From Cyanobacteria bacterium SZAS LIN-3 (GTDB lineage: Bacteria; Cyanobacteriota; Vampirovibrionia; Obscuribacterales; Obscuribacteraceae), in assembly GCA_018266215.1 (NCBI GenBank), contig JAFEAV010000022.1:1-64000 (forward strand): a stretch of 64,000 bases of DNA. Reading direction: 5' to 3'. Shown piece after piece: positions 42,601-54,800 of this stretch (its first letter is position 1; each line of letters begins with the position of its first letter). A program made the position numbers and the translations under genes. The notes under the pieces are model-generated. The model saw only the letters and a program-made list of their open reading frames with translations. It ran no database searches and was not told the DNA's origin.

Positions 42601-45587
42601 CTACCCGCTACCGAATTGGCAGTGAGAATGGGCGAATTGACGACAACGTTGTTGCCGATAGTACCAATACCATTAGCACCCGTCAGAGATACGGTCGAGC
42701 CGGAAATGCTGACATTCTTCACCGACGTAATCGAGCCGCTGCCGGCGGTCAGAGTGAATGTGCCCGTGCCACCATAAACAGTGGCAGGATTGCCGGTAAG
42801 GCCAACAGTGGCGCCGACAGTGGCATCGGTAACCGATACGGTGTCAAACTTCAAACTGTCGAGATTCAGGGTCGTCGCCGCCGACGTCAAGAAAAGCGAG
42901 CCGTTGTTTGTCTTGGCCAGACTCTGCACATCAAGAGTGCCGGGCTGCAGATCACTTACGTACAGAACTACCTTGGCGCCGGATCCATCCACGGTCAGCG
43001 TACTGGCATTAGTGAATAGCGGAGCGGTTTTAGAGCCCACGTTAGTATCAGACAGAACAGTGACATTTGTCCCGGTCACAACCGTACCGACAGTCTCGGT
43101 GATCGCACCTTTACCCAGATTGCTCAGGGTAATCGCACTCGCCGAAATCGGCGCCCCAATCTTTATACCGCCCTTGGTACCGGTGAGGGTCGACAAAACT
43201 ACACCCGGTGACTTCAGAAGCCCGGTGACATTTATCTGCCCGGAGGAGTTCAAAGTGAATGTGCCGCCAGTAGAAGCGCCACTGACATTAACCGCATTGA
43301 GGCCCTGATTAACAGTGAAGGAAGTGGCAGCGGTAAAACTAAGGTTAGTGACATTCGTGCTGACAACACTGGGAAGGACGCCGGATGCGGAATTAAGCGA
43401 AGCACTGACAGTATTGACACTGCCGGAACCGGCGCTGGTCAAGGCGCCTGTACCGGAAGTGGTCAGGGTGGCAGTACCACCTGTTATAACGCCATTGATA
43501 TTGATATCGCCGTTGCCACCGACGCCAGAGTTAACGGCAGTGAAAGAGCCTGTCTTGGCACCGACGGTTATCGTGCCAAGGTTCAAATCGGATGTACTGT
43601 TGGATACGGCAGCGCCGCCACCAGTGAGTATCGACAGGCCGGAAGCACCGGAGGCATTGACGTTACCCAGCGAAATGCTGGCCACGTTGCCGGTCTTGCT
43701 GGGGGCGAAATGGCCGTTTACCTGATCACCAGTATTGCTAAAGACAACACCGGTGACTCCCTTGTCGGAGACGATTGTCGGCGCCACAGCATCGACTACA
43801 ACGTTGCCGCCGACGATACCACCCGTCGAGACGGCCACCCCGGATTTGGCACCGGCCAGGATCGTCACGTCTCCATTACCGCCTAAACCTGCGGCGTTGA
43901 TAGTGACCGCACCAGGCACTTTTACCTGACCGGATCCGGCAACAGAACCGGCAAAAGCAATCATCTGAATATTGCCGCCCTTTCCGACGGCAGACGAGGA
44001 GTTAATACTAGCTACAGCGTTTGCTCCACCGCCCGTCAAATCGATGGTACCGCCGGTACTGCTGGCCTTAGTTACTGTTACAGGACCTGTAGTAGTAGGT
44101 GGCAACGAGGAGCTAAAGGGAGTGAAAGCTGCCCCAGCAATAAGGGTAATGTTGCCACCAGGGCCACCGACAGCAGCAGTATCAAGCCCATTATTACCGC
44201 TGCCACTGATGATGTTCTTACCGGCGATAAGAGTGAGTGCAACACCAGGACTGCTAATCAATGTACTTCCGAAAACCAGATCGCCAGTGCTAGTGAAAGT
44301 CGGGTCATCAGTGGCGTTGATAGCACCGAGCTGCAGACTATCAGTGTCAGCACCGGCATGGATATTGCAACCACTGGCATTCAAGACACCTGTAACCTGC
44401 TCGAACTGGGCAACAATGCTGCCCTTGCCAGAGCTCAAATTCAGGGCCTGAGATTGTACGTTGCCTCCGTCCACATATAGATCGGCATCAGTGGTTGAGA
44501 GATTGACATTGCCCTGCGTCGCCTGCATCGTGCCGCCGCCGCCAATGACATTGAGACCGGCATTGCCGGCGACATTGACGTTACCGGTAAGCGCGGCGAT
44601 GACACCGGCATTATCGAGTGTCTGAGTTTTGATGTTGACGTTTTGCTGAGCAGTAATGGTCGCGTCCGCACCGTGACTGCCGACGTTGTATACAACCGGT
44701 GCGGTGATGGTCAAGTTACCGGCACTGCTGATGGTACCGCTATTGGTGAACGACGTGACGGCATTGAGGATGGGGTCAGCTGCATACAAACCACCACCGC
44801 CGGTATAGGAACCGATTTCACCGCCACGGCCGTTATAGATGTTATTGGCGTTAATGGTATCGCTGGCACCGGCAGCGCCGGCGGCAGTGACGAGAGAGCC
44901 GTAGTTATTCAAATTACCGGACAGGGTCAAAAGATTCAGGCTATCAACCACCTGGACGCCGCGAGCGATTGTAAGAGACGAAACGGCGCCACCGACTGAA
45001 TGGTCAAGGGCGTTGAGCAATGTGCTATTGAGGGCTACAGTACCACCTGTGGCCACACCGGCGGCATTCAATTTGATTGTTTGACCGGCACCGGAGAGCA
45101 CCTGTTCAGCGGCTACAAGCTCACCCGCCGTCAATTTGCTATTGAGACTTACAGTCTGTTGATGTCCGCCGACATCAATTGTCAGAGTCTGGAAATTAGC
45201 GATATTCCCGGCTGCAAAGGTTTGTCTAGACGATGCCAGGTTGAGCGCACCGGCACCGGCCCCATTTTGCTGAGCCAGAGCGGCAGCCTGGAGGGCGCTG
45301 GCCGAAGCGTGCTGTAGATTGTGATTAAAGGGAACGGCGTTTGCAGCCGCGTGACTACCGCTTGAAGCGGTTGGAGTCACGGCCGCGAATGTCTGGATGT
45401 TGCTGTGCACGAAGGAGCCAGCACCAACATGACTCTGCCAGCCGCTGTGCCCGGCCGGTATTGCCGGTCCGTTGGCCATAGCCGCCGTTGCAGTGAGAGG
45501 GACGCTGCATGCCAACCCCAGAGTCAATCCAAAAACTCTGCGCATGGACGCTTGAGCAGTGATACCGGTCTCGTTGTTGTTGGCCAT
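39639..45587 (-). CDS. Giant FHA-like beta-helix protein with FecR-like C-terminus
   Basis: About 1,982 residues. Signal peptide with an extended n-region (cleavage likely after TAAMA). An N-terminal domain shared with the next giant gene has the hemagglutinin-like phrase NSGTISSAGNLTITAP, then a very long Gly/Thr/Ser/Val/Asn-rich beta-helix passenger, and at the C-terminus a FecR-like segment (NTPFGSVSVAAGSVALVVSS then VYNLHDDRKDAVVIND) and a helical tail. It should be exported and may be an adhesin or matrix protein. I see no TPS signature, autotransporter barrel or LPXTG. The ATG follows GGTGGA at 5 nt; an ATG four codons earlier is less likely. Confidence 0.88.
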   Translation of the reverse strand: MANNNETGITAQASMRRVFGLTLGLACSVPLTATAAMANGPAIPAGHSGWQSHVGAGSFVHSNIQTFAAVTPTASSGSHAAANAVPFNHNLQHASASALQAAALAQQNGAGAGALNLASSRQTFAAGNIANFQTLTIDVGGHQQTVSLNSKLTAGELVAAEQVLSGAGQTIKLNAAGVATGGTVALNSTLLNALDHSVGGAVSSLTIARGVQVVDSLNLLTLSGNLNNYGSLVTAAGAAGASDTINANNIYNGRGGEIGSYTGGGGLYAADPILNAVTSFTNSGTISSAGNLTITAPVVYNVGSHGADATITAQQNVNIKTQTLDNAGVIAALTGNVNVAGNAGLNVIGGGGTMQATQGNVNLSTTDADLYVDGGNVQSQALNLSSGKGSIVAQFEQVTGVLNASGCNIHAGADTDSLQLGAINATDDPTFTSTGDLVFGSTLISSPGVALTLIAGKNIISGSGNNGLDTAAVGGPGGNITLIAGAAFTPFSSSLPPTTTGPVTVTKASSTGGTIDLTGGGANAVASINSSSAVGKGGNIQMIAFAGSVAGSGQVKVPGAVTINAAGLGGNGDVTILAGAKSGVAVSTGGIVGGNVVVDAVAPTIVSDKGVTGVVFSNTGDQVNGHFAPSKTGNVASISLGNVNASGASGLSILTGGGAAVSNSTSDLNLGTITVGAKTGSFTAVNSGVGGNGDININGVITGGTATLTTSGTGALTSAGSGSVNTVSASLNSASGVLPSVVSTNVTNLSFTAATSFTVNQGLNAVNVSGASTGGTFTLNSSGQINVTGLLKSPGVVLSTLTGTKGGIKIGAPISASAITLSNLGKGAITETVGTVVTGTNVTVLSDTNVGSKTAPLFTNASTLTVDGSGAKVVLYVSDLQPGTLDVQSLAKTNNGSLFLTSAATTLNLDSLKFDTVSVTDATVGATVGLTGNPATVYGGTGTFTLTAGSGSITSVKNVSISGSTVSLTGANGIGTIGNNVVVNSPILTANSVAGSVFVTDTVAATISGSAAAANTFTATDTATSATALTVGKSINGGNISLTTTNATSGINVAGTVGTANSNKVAINSAGAITTKGAISGSAITLTAAGLLNVGGAVGTSATSSVALTATGGTNGVTVGGVVTGNTITVVAPGTVTTTKAINATGALSTVTLTGGGAGAGNALVVGGAITGEDIVFNLNGGSTQGMLVNANVGTTAATASVLVDDSKGSGISGKGVISGLSVELDSAGAIGSAKTNVQTAATNLSINTGGANTGGVFISQKGNLNLVNKVQTDNLVMKISGNLDVLGTVNAANYALTSTGSTTIDGTVDSLVATGLTNTFTSTAFTINKGAVVQGVEPVVIKASGAGVVNGLLSVTPSMTFTAGSTFTVNSTGKIDGGADTINAKGAVSVDGQVGNASDKLVLTSGGLLTVGQYSLSGVIKSGTGANAGTVTAVTMNNFGTIDGDITLNATGSGNAINNYSVIGSGAANLVLNASKGAITSAPAAVVNGATVKLVAGSTATVNSNSTTNFNSASVKGALTITGTGGDLTVGSAAVGGFSAGSLNVNYTTVNTNKVTVNNIATTTGDLTVASSARDLIVGNSANLTTLAGNITLQNNNNGGSENINIGSSVVIHGSGAKTNLNQGNVYIVLGPVPTNPVPGPLPVPPGNVQGYGTTVFFGTNGITSDPTAKYNGLARNLIFNTGALPATQISVGANTVITADPPEGVVTLSAASAPALFATPAVAQVSMTAPTVVAASSQLPANTTLVSGLSALNNVSVSNAFAGGAAISDAGLASLASSNTGMYAASLTGSGGARTLSGGVSNSAERSIERGVSLLAPEQNTVVNTPFGSVSVAAGSVALVVSSDNGLSVYNLHDDRKDAVVINDGATRVALKPGRSAFITRSQNASFEELNPAQFVAYRQLVSRSLNGSGKLHQADFEIMSLVRGLPGVKELLSSDSARTRKTMANMLKTAAILMQLSQAGEAYSYKVAPALTAFAGSPR

Positions 45588-45670
45588 GTATTCCACCATT
45601 GATTGCTTGTAAATAGACTGCGGCGGCAGTCACCACCAGAAAGGCTCACAAGAGATCTTTCAGAGGTACA

Positions 45671-45699
45671 CATATGATATCTGGTTTGTCAAAAAACAA
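45671..45699 (-). promoter_or_regulatory. Promoter of the first giant gene, shared motif
   Basis: On the minus strand, TTGTTT and CATATG are separated by 17 nt. The motif AAACCNGATATCATA at 45673-45687 recurs before the second giant gene at almost the same distance from the start codon (86 versus 89 nt). Confidence 0.5.
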
Positions 45700-45778
45700 G
45701 GTGGATAACTGAGCGTTTAGCGCTAAAAAATATCATTAAAACTGGCTCTAGCACTTAATGTTGAGTGATCGGCGGACA

Positions 45779-45814
45779 CGACAAAGCGATCAGAAATTTC
45801 TGATCGCTTTGTCG
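45779..45814 (-). terminator. 36-nt perfect palindrome after the second giant gene
   Basis: CGACAAAGCGATCAGAAA is followed directly by its exact reverse complement. It lies 46 nt after the stop of the 3,618-residue gene and forms a hairpin of up to 16 bp. No T run follows on the minus strand, so it may stabilise or terminate the transcript. Confidence 0.6.
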
Positions 45815-45860
45815 CTTTAGATGGTCCGATAGAGTCCTCTATTAGCCTCGAATTTTCAGC

Positions 45861-48800
45861 TTAATGCTGAGCCGAAGCTGCGTAAGCGGTGAGCTCAGGC
45901 GTCAGATAGAGCTTGTACGGCTCCTTGCTGGGGGCGAGTTGCATCAAGATCGCGGCGGTCTTCATCATGCTTTCAATCGTCTTGCGAGTCTTAGCATCAT
46001 CCGAGCTCAGAAGGTCCTTGAGCGCAGGCAGGCCGCGAATCAAAGACATGATCTCAAACTCAGCCTGATACAACCTACCGTTGTTCTCGGCCGTTCTGCT
46101 CATCACGCGGCGATAACCGACAAATTTAGCCGGATTGATCTCTTCAAATGTGGCAGACGCTCCCCGCGTAAGGGTGACTGTGCAACCAGGCATGAGCGCA
46201 ATCGGTGCGCTGCCGTTATTGATGACGACGGCATTTTTGTGGCCATCGTGCAGGTTGTAGACGGTCAAGCCCCTATCGGAAGAGATAATCATCGCCACCG
46301 ATTGCGCCGCTACGCTGACCGAGCCAAACGGAGTTTCGACAACGGTGTTTTCCAGCGGAGCCAGGAGCTGAGCGCCGTGGACCATCGAACGATGAGCAGC
46401 GTTTGAAGCACCACCGACCGAGCCATAGCCTGCGCCCGTTCTCTTCACATCGCGGCTGACTTCACCGTTGAGAGTATAGCCACCACCGGCATACGAAGCG
46501 GTTGCGCTATTGCTCAAGCCGCTCAGCAGTCCGGTCATGCCGGCGCTTGTGATGCCGGCGACAGCGGCGGAAGTCGCCACCACCGAAGGTGCGGCCGTTA
46601 CATTTGAGGTGATGGTCGGAGCAGATATCGAAGCAATGGCAGGAACGTTAACGGTGGGCGCCGAGACCGCGTTAACCGGCGTCGTAGCGGCGACAGGAGT
46701 TGTCGGCGCGGTGAGGACACTGGTAGCGACAGGAACAGCCTGGACGCTCACGGGCGCGGAGCTGGCACTGACAGGACCAGAGGAAACAGCCGTAGTCGAC
46801 GAACCGAAGACCGGGAGAAGGCCCGGCGGGTCAGCGATGATGCGGCCATTGAAGCCAACAGTAATTGCCCCAGCCCCTTCATTGAATACCAGAACGCGAG
46901 CCAGTCCAGCCAAGACGGTATTGAAATCGGTCGACTTAGCGGGCTTGGCGACCGTAATTGTGCCGTTGATGTTGCCCGCCGCGCCGAAAGTCACCAGGCC
47001 ATTACCCGGATAAGAGTACACGTCAGCGTTAGCCGGTGCCGTACCGGGCACTGTACCTGTCGGGGCGGCTCCTGTGTAGATGAAGATGTTGCCGAACGGT
47101 CCATTGGTCAGAGGCCCGGTGCCATGGATAAAGACCCCGTTGCCTATGGCGATGTTTGCTCCGCCGGAAACACCGGTGTTAGCCAGCGTGATATCGCCAT
47201 TTTCGGAAGTGATAATGGCGCTATCCGTAACAACAAGATTCTTGGCCGAGGACTGGACATTTAAGTTGCCATTGAAAGCTTCCAGCGACCCAAGAGTGAG
47301 AGTGTTGGCGTTTGCAGGTGCGGTATACGAGATGTCTATTTGAGCAGCCGAAACGGTACCGCCACCACCAACGATCAGGTCACCAGCGGTGCCGACTACA
47401 CTAAATTCACCCATGGCAGCACCGGAAGAGATTTTGGCTGATCCAGTAGTTTTCAGGTATGCGTTGCCGCCGGCATTGATCGCACCACCACCAGAGCCAG
47501 TTATCACTATCGGCGTTCCCACAGCGCCAAGGTCAGTGCTGGCGTTTAAGGTGAGGGAAGTCGCTCCATTAAGCCCCTTGGAACCGCCGTTAATGATGGC
47601 GCCACCAGCATTGGCGATAGTTATATTGGCGGCTTTGTAATCAGGCAGAGCGTCGTTGACACCATTGGTGCCCAAGGCTGCGCCACCCAGAGAAAATGTC
47701 TGCGCGCTGTCGCTGGTCAACGTTAGAGTGTCCAGCCCGAGTGCAGCGGTTGCGAGCAGATTGCTCACGGCCAAAATACCATTGGCATTGAGTATCAGCT
47801 TCGGTCCGGGATTCGCACCGAAGTTTGAACCCAGATTGATCTTGCTAGCGTCAGCGATGATGCCGCCGCCGTTGTTTACGGTTACCGAACCACCATTAAA
47901 GGTAGCGGCATTGGTGACACTGAAGTTGAGACCACCAGAGCCTATGATCAGGTCGGAGGTAGTGCCAACGTTAACCAGAATCGATCCACCTTTGCCGGTA
48001 GTGGCATTAGCCGTTAGTGTAGAACCACCGGCACCGTTGATCACAAGTGAGCCGGCATTGATCGTGATGCTTCCTCCATCTCCGGAAGTCGCATCCGCCA
48101 CAGCCGCTATAGTGCCACCGGACTTGAGCGTCACAGTATTCAAAGTCGACAGTACCAATGTGTGAGTTGAGACCGTCGTGGCGCCAGTGGTATCGATGCC
48201 ACCAGTGAGATTACCCAGCACGTTGACGCTGATGCTGACTGAATCTGCTTTGAGAGTTTGAGCACCGACATCACCGAATCCATTAGTTGTAGCTCCACCG
48301 AAGACAAAGTCGGAACTGCTCAAACTAGTCAGGGCAATGGTCTTGAGAGGGAATGTACTGAGCGACGCAACTTTGGTTATGAGCAGGTTATTGCCCGTGA
48401 GAGTCAGGCCGCCACCGCTCTTACCGTAGCTGATGGCACTGCCGTCGACACTGATGTCACCGGCATTTGTGATACTGACGTTGCCACCGGTAGTACCGGC
48501 AGTGCTCACATCAAGAGTGAGGCCTCCGGCACCGACGACTAAGGGATTGGTGCTGGTGATCGCCAGCGTGATATTACCACCCGCGCCCGTGGTGCCCTTG
48601 GCACTCAAAGTCACACCGGAAGCACCGGCCAGGGAGCCGGCATTGATGGTCATCGAACCACCGTCATGGGTCGTTGGGTCTTCCAGCACCTTGAGCCCGG
48701 CAGGCGCCAGTGTCACACCATTAGGTGTCGACAGCAGAAGCGTATGCGCAGAGAGCGTACCGCCGTTTGTATTGATTCCGCCGACTCCGGATATGCCGTT

Positions 48801-51800
48801 GTTCACGATATCAATCTCGGTCGCTTGCAGGGTCGGAGCACCGACCAGACCGTTACCGCCAACAGGAGCGCCTCCAAACTGGAAGTCATTGTTGGACGCC
48901 GAAGTAAACGCAATCTTGTCCAGACCCAGACCTGAACCGGTCTTCAGTGTTCCGGCATTGGTGACAAGCAAGTTACCGGTAGCGCCAAGGCTCAAAGAGC
49001 CATTCTTTGTATTACCGAAATTTATGGCACTGGCATCGACACCAACATCGCCGCCATTGTTGACAGTAACAGAACCGGCAGAACCGCCACCGGAATTGCT
49101 GACGTCGAAAGCCATGCCGCCAGCACCGATAGTCAGAGCATTGGAGCCGGTTACATTAACAACCACACTGCCTGCCGTTGCTGCAGCCCCATTGGATTTG
49201 GCCACAAAAGTCACGGCAGCTCCAACCGTATCGTAAGTAACAGAGCCGGCCGTTACAGTGATCGTGCCACCGGCCGCGGTAGTCAGATCCTGCAAGGCCG
49301 TGATCGTGTCACCGGCCTTGAAGGTAATCTGTCCTGCGGCATTCAAAGCCAGCGTATTACCCGTTATCTTAGTGCCACCGGTGGTGTTGATGTTCCCTCC
49401 CAGGTTCGCAATTTCAACATCCTTGGCCTTGAGGGTTACGCCAGTTTCGACAAATCCATTAGTGGTGGCTGAGCCGAACAGGAAATCATTCGTGCTATTT
49501 GACGTCAAGGCAATCTTGTCCAGGCCAAAGCCTGAGCCCTGATTCAAGCTATTGGTATTACTGACGACAATATTAGGCGCGTTGACCGAAAGTATCCCTC
49601 CTGTCGAACCATAGGTAAGAGACTTAGCATCGATGTTGACGTCGCCGCTGGTATTGATGTCAACTTCACCGGCCTTCTCCGTACCACCATTGCTCACGTC
49701 AAAGCTGAAAGCGGTCTTGTTGACCGCCACGGATGCACCGCTGCTACTGATGACGATCGTGCCGCCGAGCTTACCGGCAGTCACGCCATCGCCCTTAGCT
49801 TGCAGAGTCACACCACCGGCTTTGTCAAAATTGAACGTTGTAGCCACCAAACTGATGTTGCCGCCATTGTTGCTCGGTGAGACTGGGTTGAGGCCAATGG
49901 TGGTACTTTCGGGCTGCACGGTGATGACCTGGTTCGGGCCAAAGCTTATGGCATTGGCGTTGAGTACCAGAGAGCTAGTGACCGAGTTATAACCAGTGGC
50001 ATCTATGTTGTTGTTAGCAGATGAAACAACTATCTTGCCTGCGGTAAGGACTGTTGAAGCACCGCTTCCTACAAAGCCGTTGCCCGCCGCGGCCGCGCCA
50101 GTCATCAAGAATGGGACAGTTGTGCTGCCGGTAGAGAAGGTAGCAGTGCTGAACTGGAAGCCCGCGAGCTGATCGGCATTAGATAGGGACAGATTGGAAG
50201 CGAAGCCCGACTGCAGTACCAGCGACCCACCAATACCCACATTGTTGCCAAAGAAATCTTTGAAAATCGTGGCACCCAGATCCGCTGCAAGTGCACCCGG
50301 GCTGGTCACAGTGATGGATCCAGCATGGTAGCGGGCATCGTCTCCCAGAACCATGAAAGTTCCAACGTCAAGAATAAACTGACCTTTGCCGCCTCCGATA
50401 GTTATCGGAGTGGTGGATGTAGTTATAGTGATCGCTCCGCCAGCGGAGCTGCCACCAGCAACGGCAATGGCAGTGGACTGAGTCTGGTCCGTTATGATGG
50501 TTGGCGCGGTAAAGGTGAGTTCGCCCGGATGAATTTTCCCATCAGCTCCGAGGCTATTGCCTATCACGAACGTAGCATTTTTCGATATGTCCAGGCTGTC
50601 GATAGAAGTAAGGTCAAGAGCTACACCACTGAAACCTGCACCATTGGTGACAAGAGGTCCAACAGTAGATGCCTGAATACGGCCGCCCTTGAAGGTCGGC
50701 GAAGCATCCACGATACCGTTAGTAGTGGCCTTCGCCATCAAAAAGGGAGATGTGCTGGAACTATTGAAGTTATAGAGATTGAGGAAAGAACTATAAACAT
50801 GCGAAACGAGCAGTGTACCGCCGGCTGAGAGACTCAGGTCACCACCGTTGTTGACGCCAAAAGCCACAGCATTCAAGTCAGCCACGATGTTGCCACCGGT
50901 GGATATATCAAACTTGCCGCTACCAATCGGATCGTCATAGTTGTTGCCGCTGGCTACGTTGGCGCTGATCTGTCCATTTCCAGTACCAACGGTTACATTA
51001 GCCGGCGTAGATAGATGAATGTGTACCCCACCACCGTTAACAGGGCTGGTCGCTTCGAAGTGCAGATTCTTCTGGAAGCTGATGGACTGTGCATTGATGG
51101 TGAAGACGCCGCCCGTTATGTGCGCGTTGGTGCCGTCTGCCAGAGGTCCAAGAGTGAATTGAGTCTTTGCGGTCGACGCCGTTGAGCCCGATACCAGGGT
51201 GACAATGCCGCCATTATCGTTGATTGTCAGGGCCGAAGCGCTGATACCACCATCAGTATTTAAGTTCGTATAGGTGGTGTTGCCCGAAGGCACATTGACG
51301 GTCACCGCCTTACTGACGATGTCCGAACCCTGATTGACAGCCAGGTTCTGGCCATTGAGAGTGACACCGCTGGGCGCAACTATAATCTGACCCTGCGCCT
51401 TGGTACCGAGAGTAACACCACCGGGAGTGTTGAGGGTCAGGGTGTCAGCAGTAAGACCTTGCCCGAGCGAAAGTCCGGTCATACCATTGGTGGTCGCGCC
51501 ACCGATCAGGAATGGAGTGGTGGACGTTGTATTGATAGTGACATTGGTACCGGCCTTGGTGCCTTCATTGAGGTCACCGGTGATAAGTACACCCGTTATG
51601 CCAGACAACAGCAGCGATGTGTAGTGGACATTGAACGCAGACGTATCAATCTTCAAGGCGCCCGTGGTCGAGAATGTTGACTTAGAAGTATTGTCGAAGC
51701 CCTCTACATTGACAGAGAAGTTACCCGGAGCATTACCAATCGTGATGCCCTGAGCACCAGTGAGAGTCAGGGTCACAGGAGACTTGCCGCCTGACACGCC

Positions 51801-54800
51801 CAGTCCGGCACCAATCGCGTTCAATGCAAACACAGGCGCTGTGCCGACACCGTTGTACAGTACACTAGCGGCCTGGAGATTGATTACTCCACCAAACGAG
51901 CCGGTATTGTTTGTCAGCACGCTGACACCGGGCATTGTCGAGCTGAAATTACCGGTCGTGTTGAGCGTAAACTGACCAAGCTCATTCGCGGCATTGAAGT
52001 TAGAGAAGGGGTTGGAGTTAACACCGCCCACGATGCCACCAACAGTGACATTGCCAGCAGCCTTCAGGTTAACAGCGCTGTACGCGCCCATCTTGAAGCC
52101 GCCGTCCACGCCACTGATTGTCAGGGCGCCGGGGCTGGTGATATTCAAGATGCCCTGAGCACCCTGGAATGTACCTACCGCAGAAATCGTACCCTGGTTG
52201 TTTACACCGTAGGTGTTCAGGTTGAGAGTCGGCGAAGGCGACGTGGAATTGGGAGCCACTGCTTGAATGATGGCGCCCGGAGCATTAAAGATCACGCCGG
52301 CAGGGTTGGTAGTCGTAATCGTTATATTGCCGCCGGTAATGGTGTTGAAGTTGGAGAAAGCATTGCCGGCGCCAGTGCCGATCATCTTCACCGCACCGGT
52401 GAACACACCATAGTTCGCTATCTGGCCGCCCTGGATCAGACCGCCGCCATTGACCACAGCCGATCCACCGATGGTGAAGGTACCGGTCGTAGTGATGTTG
52501 AACACGGTCGAATTGTCGAGTTTGCCCAATTGACCTTCGACATCGATCGGTCCGGTAGTCGTGAAGTTATCGACACCGTCAGCCATAACGCCGGTCGGGC
52601 CAACCGTCAGACCGCTCGGACTGGTGAGGTTGAGCGTATTGACCGCAAGCGTGCCGTTGACTGTAGTCAGACCTTTTACATTGACTGTCACAGGTGCCGT
52701 GTCGTTGGTTGTGATCAACTTGCCTGTGCCGGTGATGGTCAGCGGGCCGCCGGAGGTTATGGAAATCGCACCGCTGGTCGGTCCCTTGCCGGAGGTATTC
52801 TGAATGGTGCCATCAATAGTGGTGGTACCGGTGGCATTGATATTGATCGACGGCGAGGTGACAACACCAGCCACATCAAGATTGCCGGTTACTTTCAGAA
52901 CGAAATTACTGTCAGTCGAGCTGCCCAATACAAGGTTGCCCTTCTGCTGTACAAAAGCTCCGTCCGTACCACCTGGTCCACTAGTGACATTCAAAGTACC
53001 AGCGGCGGTATTGAAGAGTTTAGCCGCGGTGCCGACGCTGTTCGAGGCTCCGAGGCTCACTGTGGTGCCGGTGACAAGGCCAGTACCGGTAACAGATCCC
53101 AGGCCTCCGAGGACCGTGCTGACTGCACTGATATTGGCGCTGACGGTGTTGGCATTGCCGACGGCGGCATTAACGGCGATATTGCCCTGAGCACCGGTTT
53201 TCAGCCCGACACTGATCGTCTCGCCGGTGATAGCCGCTCCGATGACGACTGCGTTGCCGGTGGGGGTGCTGGCTGCACCGGTGATATTGACGGAAGATCC
53301 AGCACCGGAGCCGGTAATTGCCTTGGTGATGGTGACCGGTCCGGCAGAATCAATACCTATATTGTTGCCGCTGATGGCGCCATTTACCGCTATACCGCCA
53401 GGTCCGGTGACCTTGAAGTTGATGTCGGTGGTGGGACTGCCTACGGGTCCACCGATGGTCACGGGTCCGACCGCCTGGAACGTTATACCGGCGGCGTTGA
53501 TGGCTCCCTTGGTGGTGACAGTTGTGGCGGAGTCAAGCGTCAAGCTCGAAGTTGTCGAAGTGCCGGTGGTGCCGGTGAGGGCGATGCTGCCGCCGAAGCC
53601 GCCGGTGGAGAGAATAATATTGCCGCCGCCGATAGCCTTGCCGACGGTTATGCCGACGCCGCTGGGAGCCTTGTCCACAACGCTAAACGTGCCTTTCAGC
53701 CAGGCCGATCCGTTGACCGTAGTGGCGACCCCATCAACGACCCAGACATCGCCCTGCGAAGAATTGAGGACCAGATTGGGACTATTGACGATGATGGGCT
53801 GAGCCTTTGTACCAACCCCCTTGGTGCCGGTTAGAGTGATAGTCGCACCGTTGAGAGTCGCACCGGAAGAATCGGTGATGAAACTGCCGGAATTAACGGT
53901 AAATGTAGTTTTGGCTGCGCCAGTGCCGAGCTTACCGACACCGATGTTGAAATCAATACCCTTGCCGTTGGCCACGCTGTCTGTAAGCGAAACATTGGCA
54001 TAATTGGCGCTGCCGACCAGGAGTTGATTGGCACTGGATGTGAGGAAAAGCGATCCGGGTGTCGCGCCGCCGTCGCCATTGAAAGTGAGCGTACCGATAT
54101 TCTGGTCGGTAACGTAGGCGACGCTCTTAGCGCCGATGTCGTTGACCGTGAGGTTGGAGGCATTAGTGAGGAAAGGTGCCGTCTTGGAACCAATGCTGAC
54201 ATTGGAAGTAAGAGTGACATTAGTAGCCGTAAGCACATTGCCGACGGACTCAAGAATGACACCCTGATCTGTTGTCAGATTGGCGGTACCGGCGCCCAGG
54301 AAAATTGGGGCATTGATCTTAATGCCGGCCTTGCCTGTGGTCGTTACATCAAGGGTGTTACCCGCTAAAAATGTGGGTGCATTGAAAGTCACCTGCCCGG
54401 CGGATTTGACCGTCAAATTACCGGCGCCGCCCAACTTGCCGCTTATATTGATGGCATTGACACCCTGAGTCAGATTGACGCCACCGCCGGCGGTATTGAC
54501 TACCAGATTGGCCGTGTTTGTCGTCACGGTCGAAAGAGCAGTGCCGGTATTGAGATTGAAGTTGGTTGTATTGACCGAGCCTTTACCGCCGGTCGTCACG
54601 GCACCGGCTCCGGTTGTAGTTAGCGTGGCTGTACCACCGGCAATCGTGCTGTTTACGACAATGCCGCCGGTCGTTGTTGAAGCCTTCAACGTACCGGTTT
54701 TTCCAACGGCGATTGTTCCAAGATTGAGAGGGGTAGTAGTGTTGGTGACGGTTGCGCTGCCGGCCGTATTGATGTTCAACGCGCTGGAAGTTACAGAACC

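Noticed and set aside
40108..44451. Several Pro/Val/Leu-rich plus-strand frames opposite the smaller giant gene
   Set aside because: Same antisense artefact of beta-helix coding sequence; none has a ribosome site or signal.
52263..53834. 523-codon plus-strand frame inside the larger giant gene
   Set aside because: Antisense of repetitive Gly/Thr/Val codons gives long artificial frames; many similar ones occur across 40-56 kb and all look alike.
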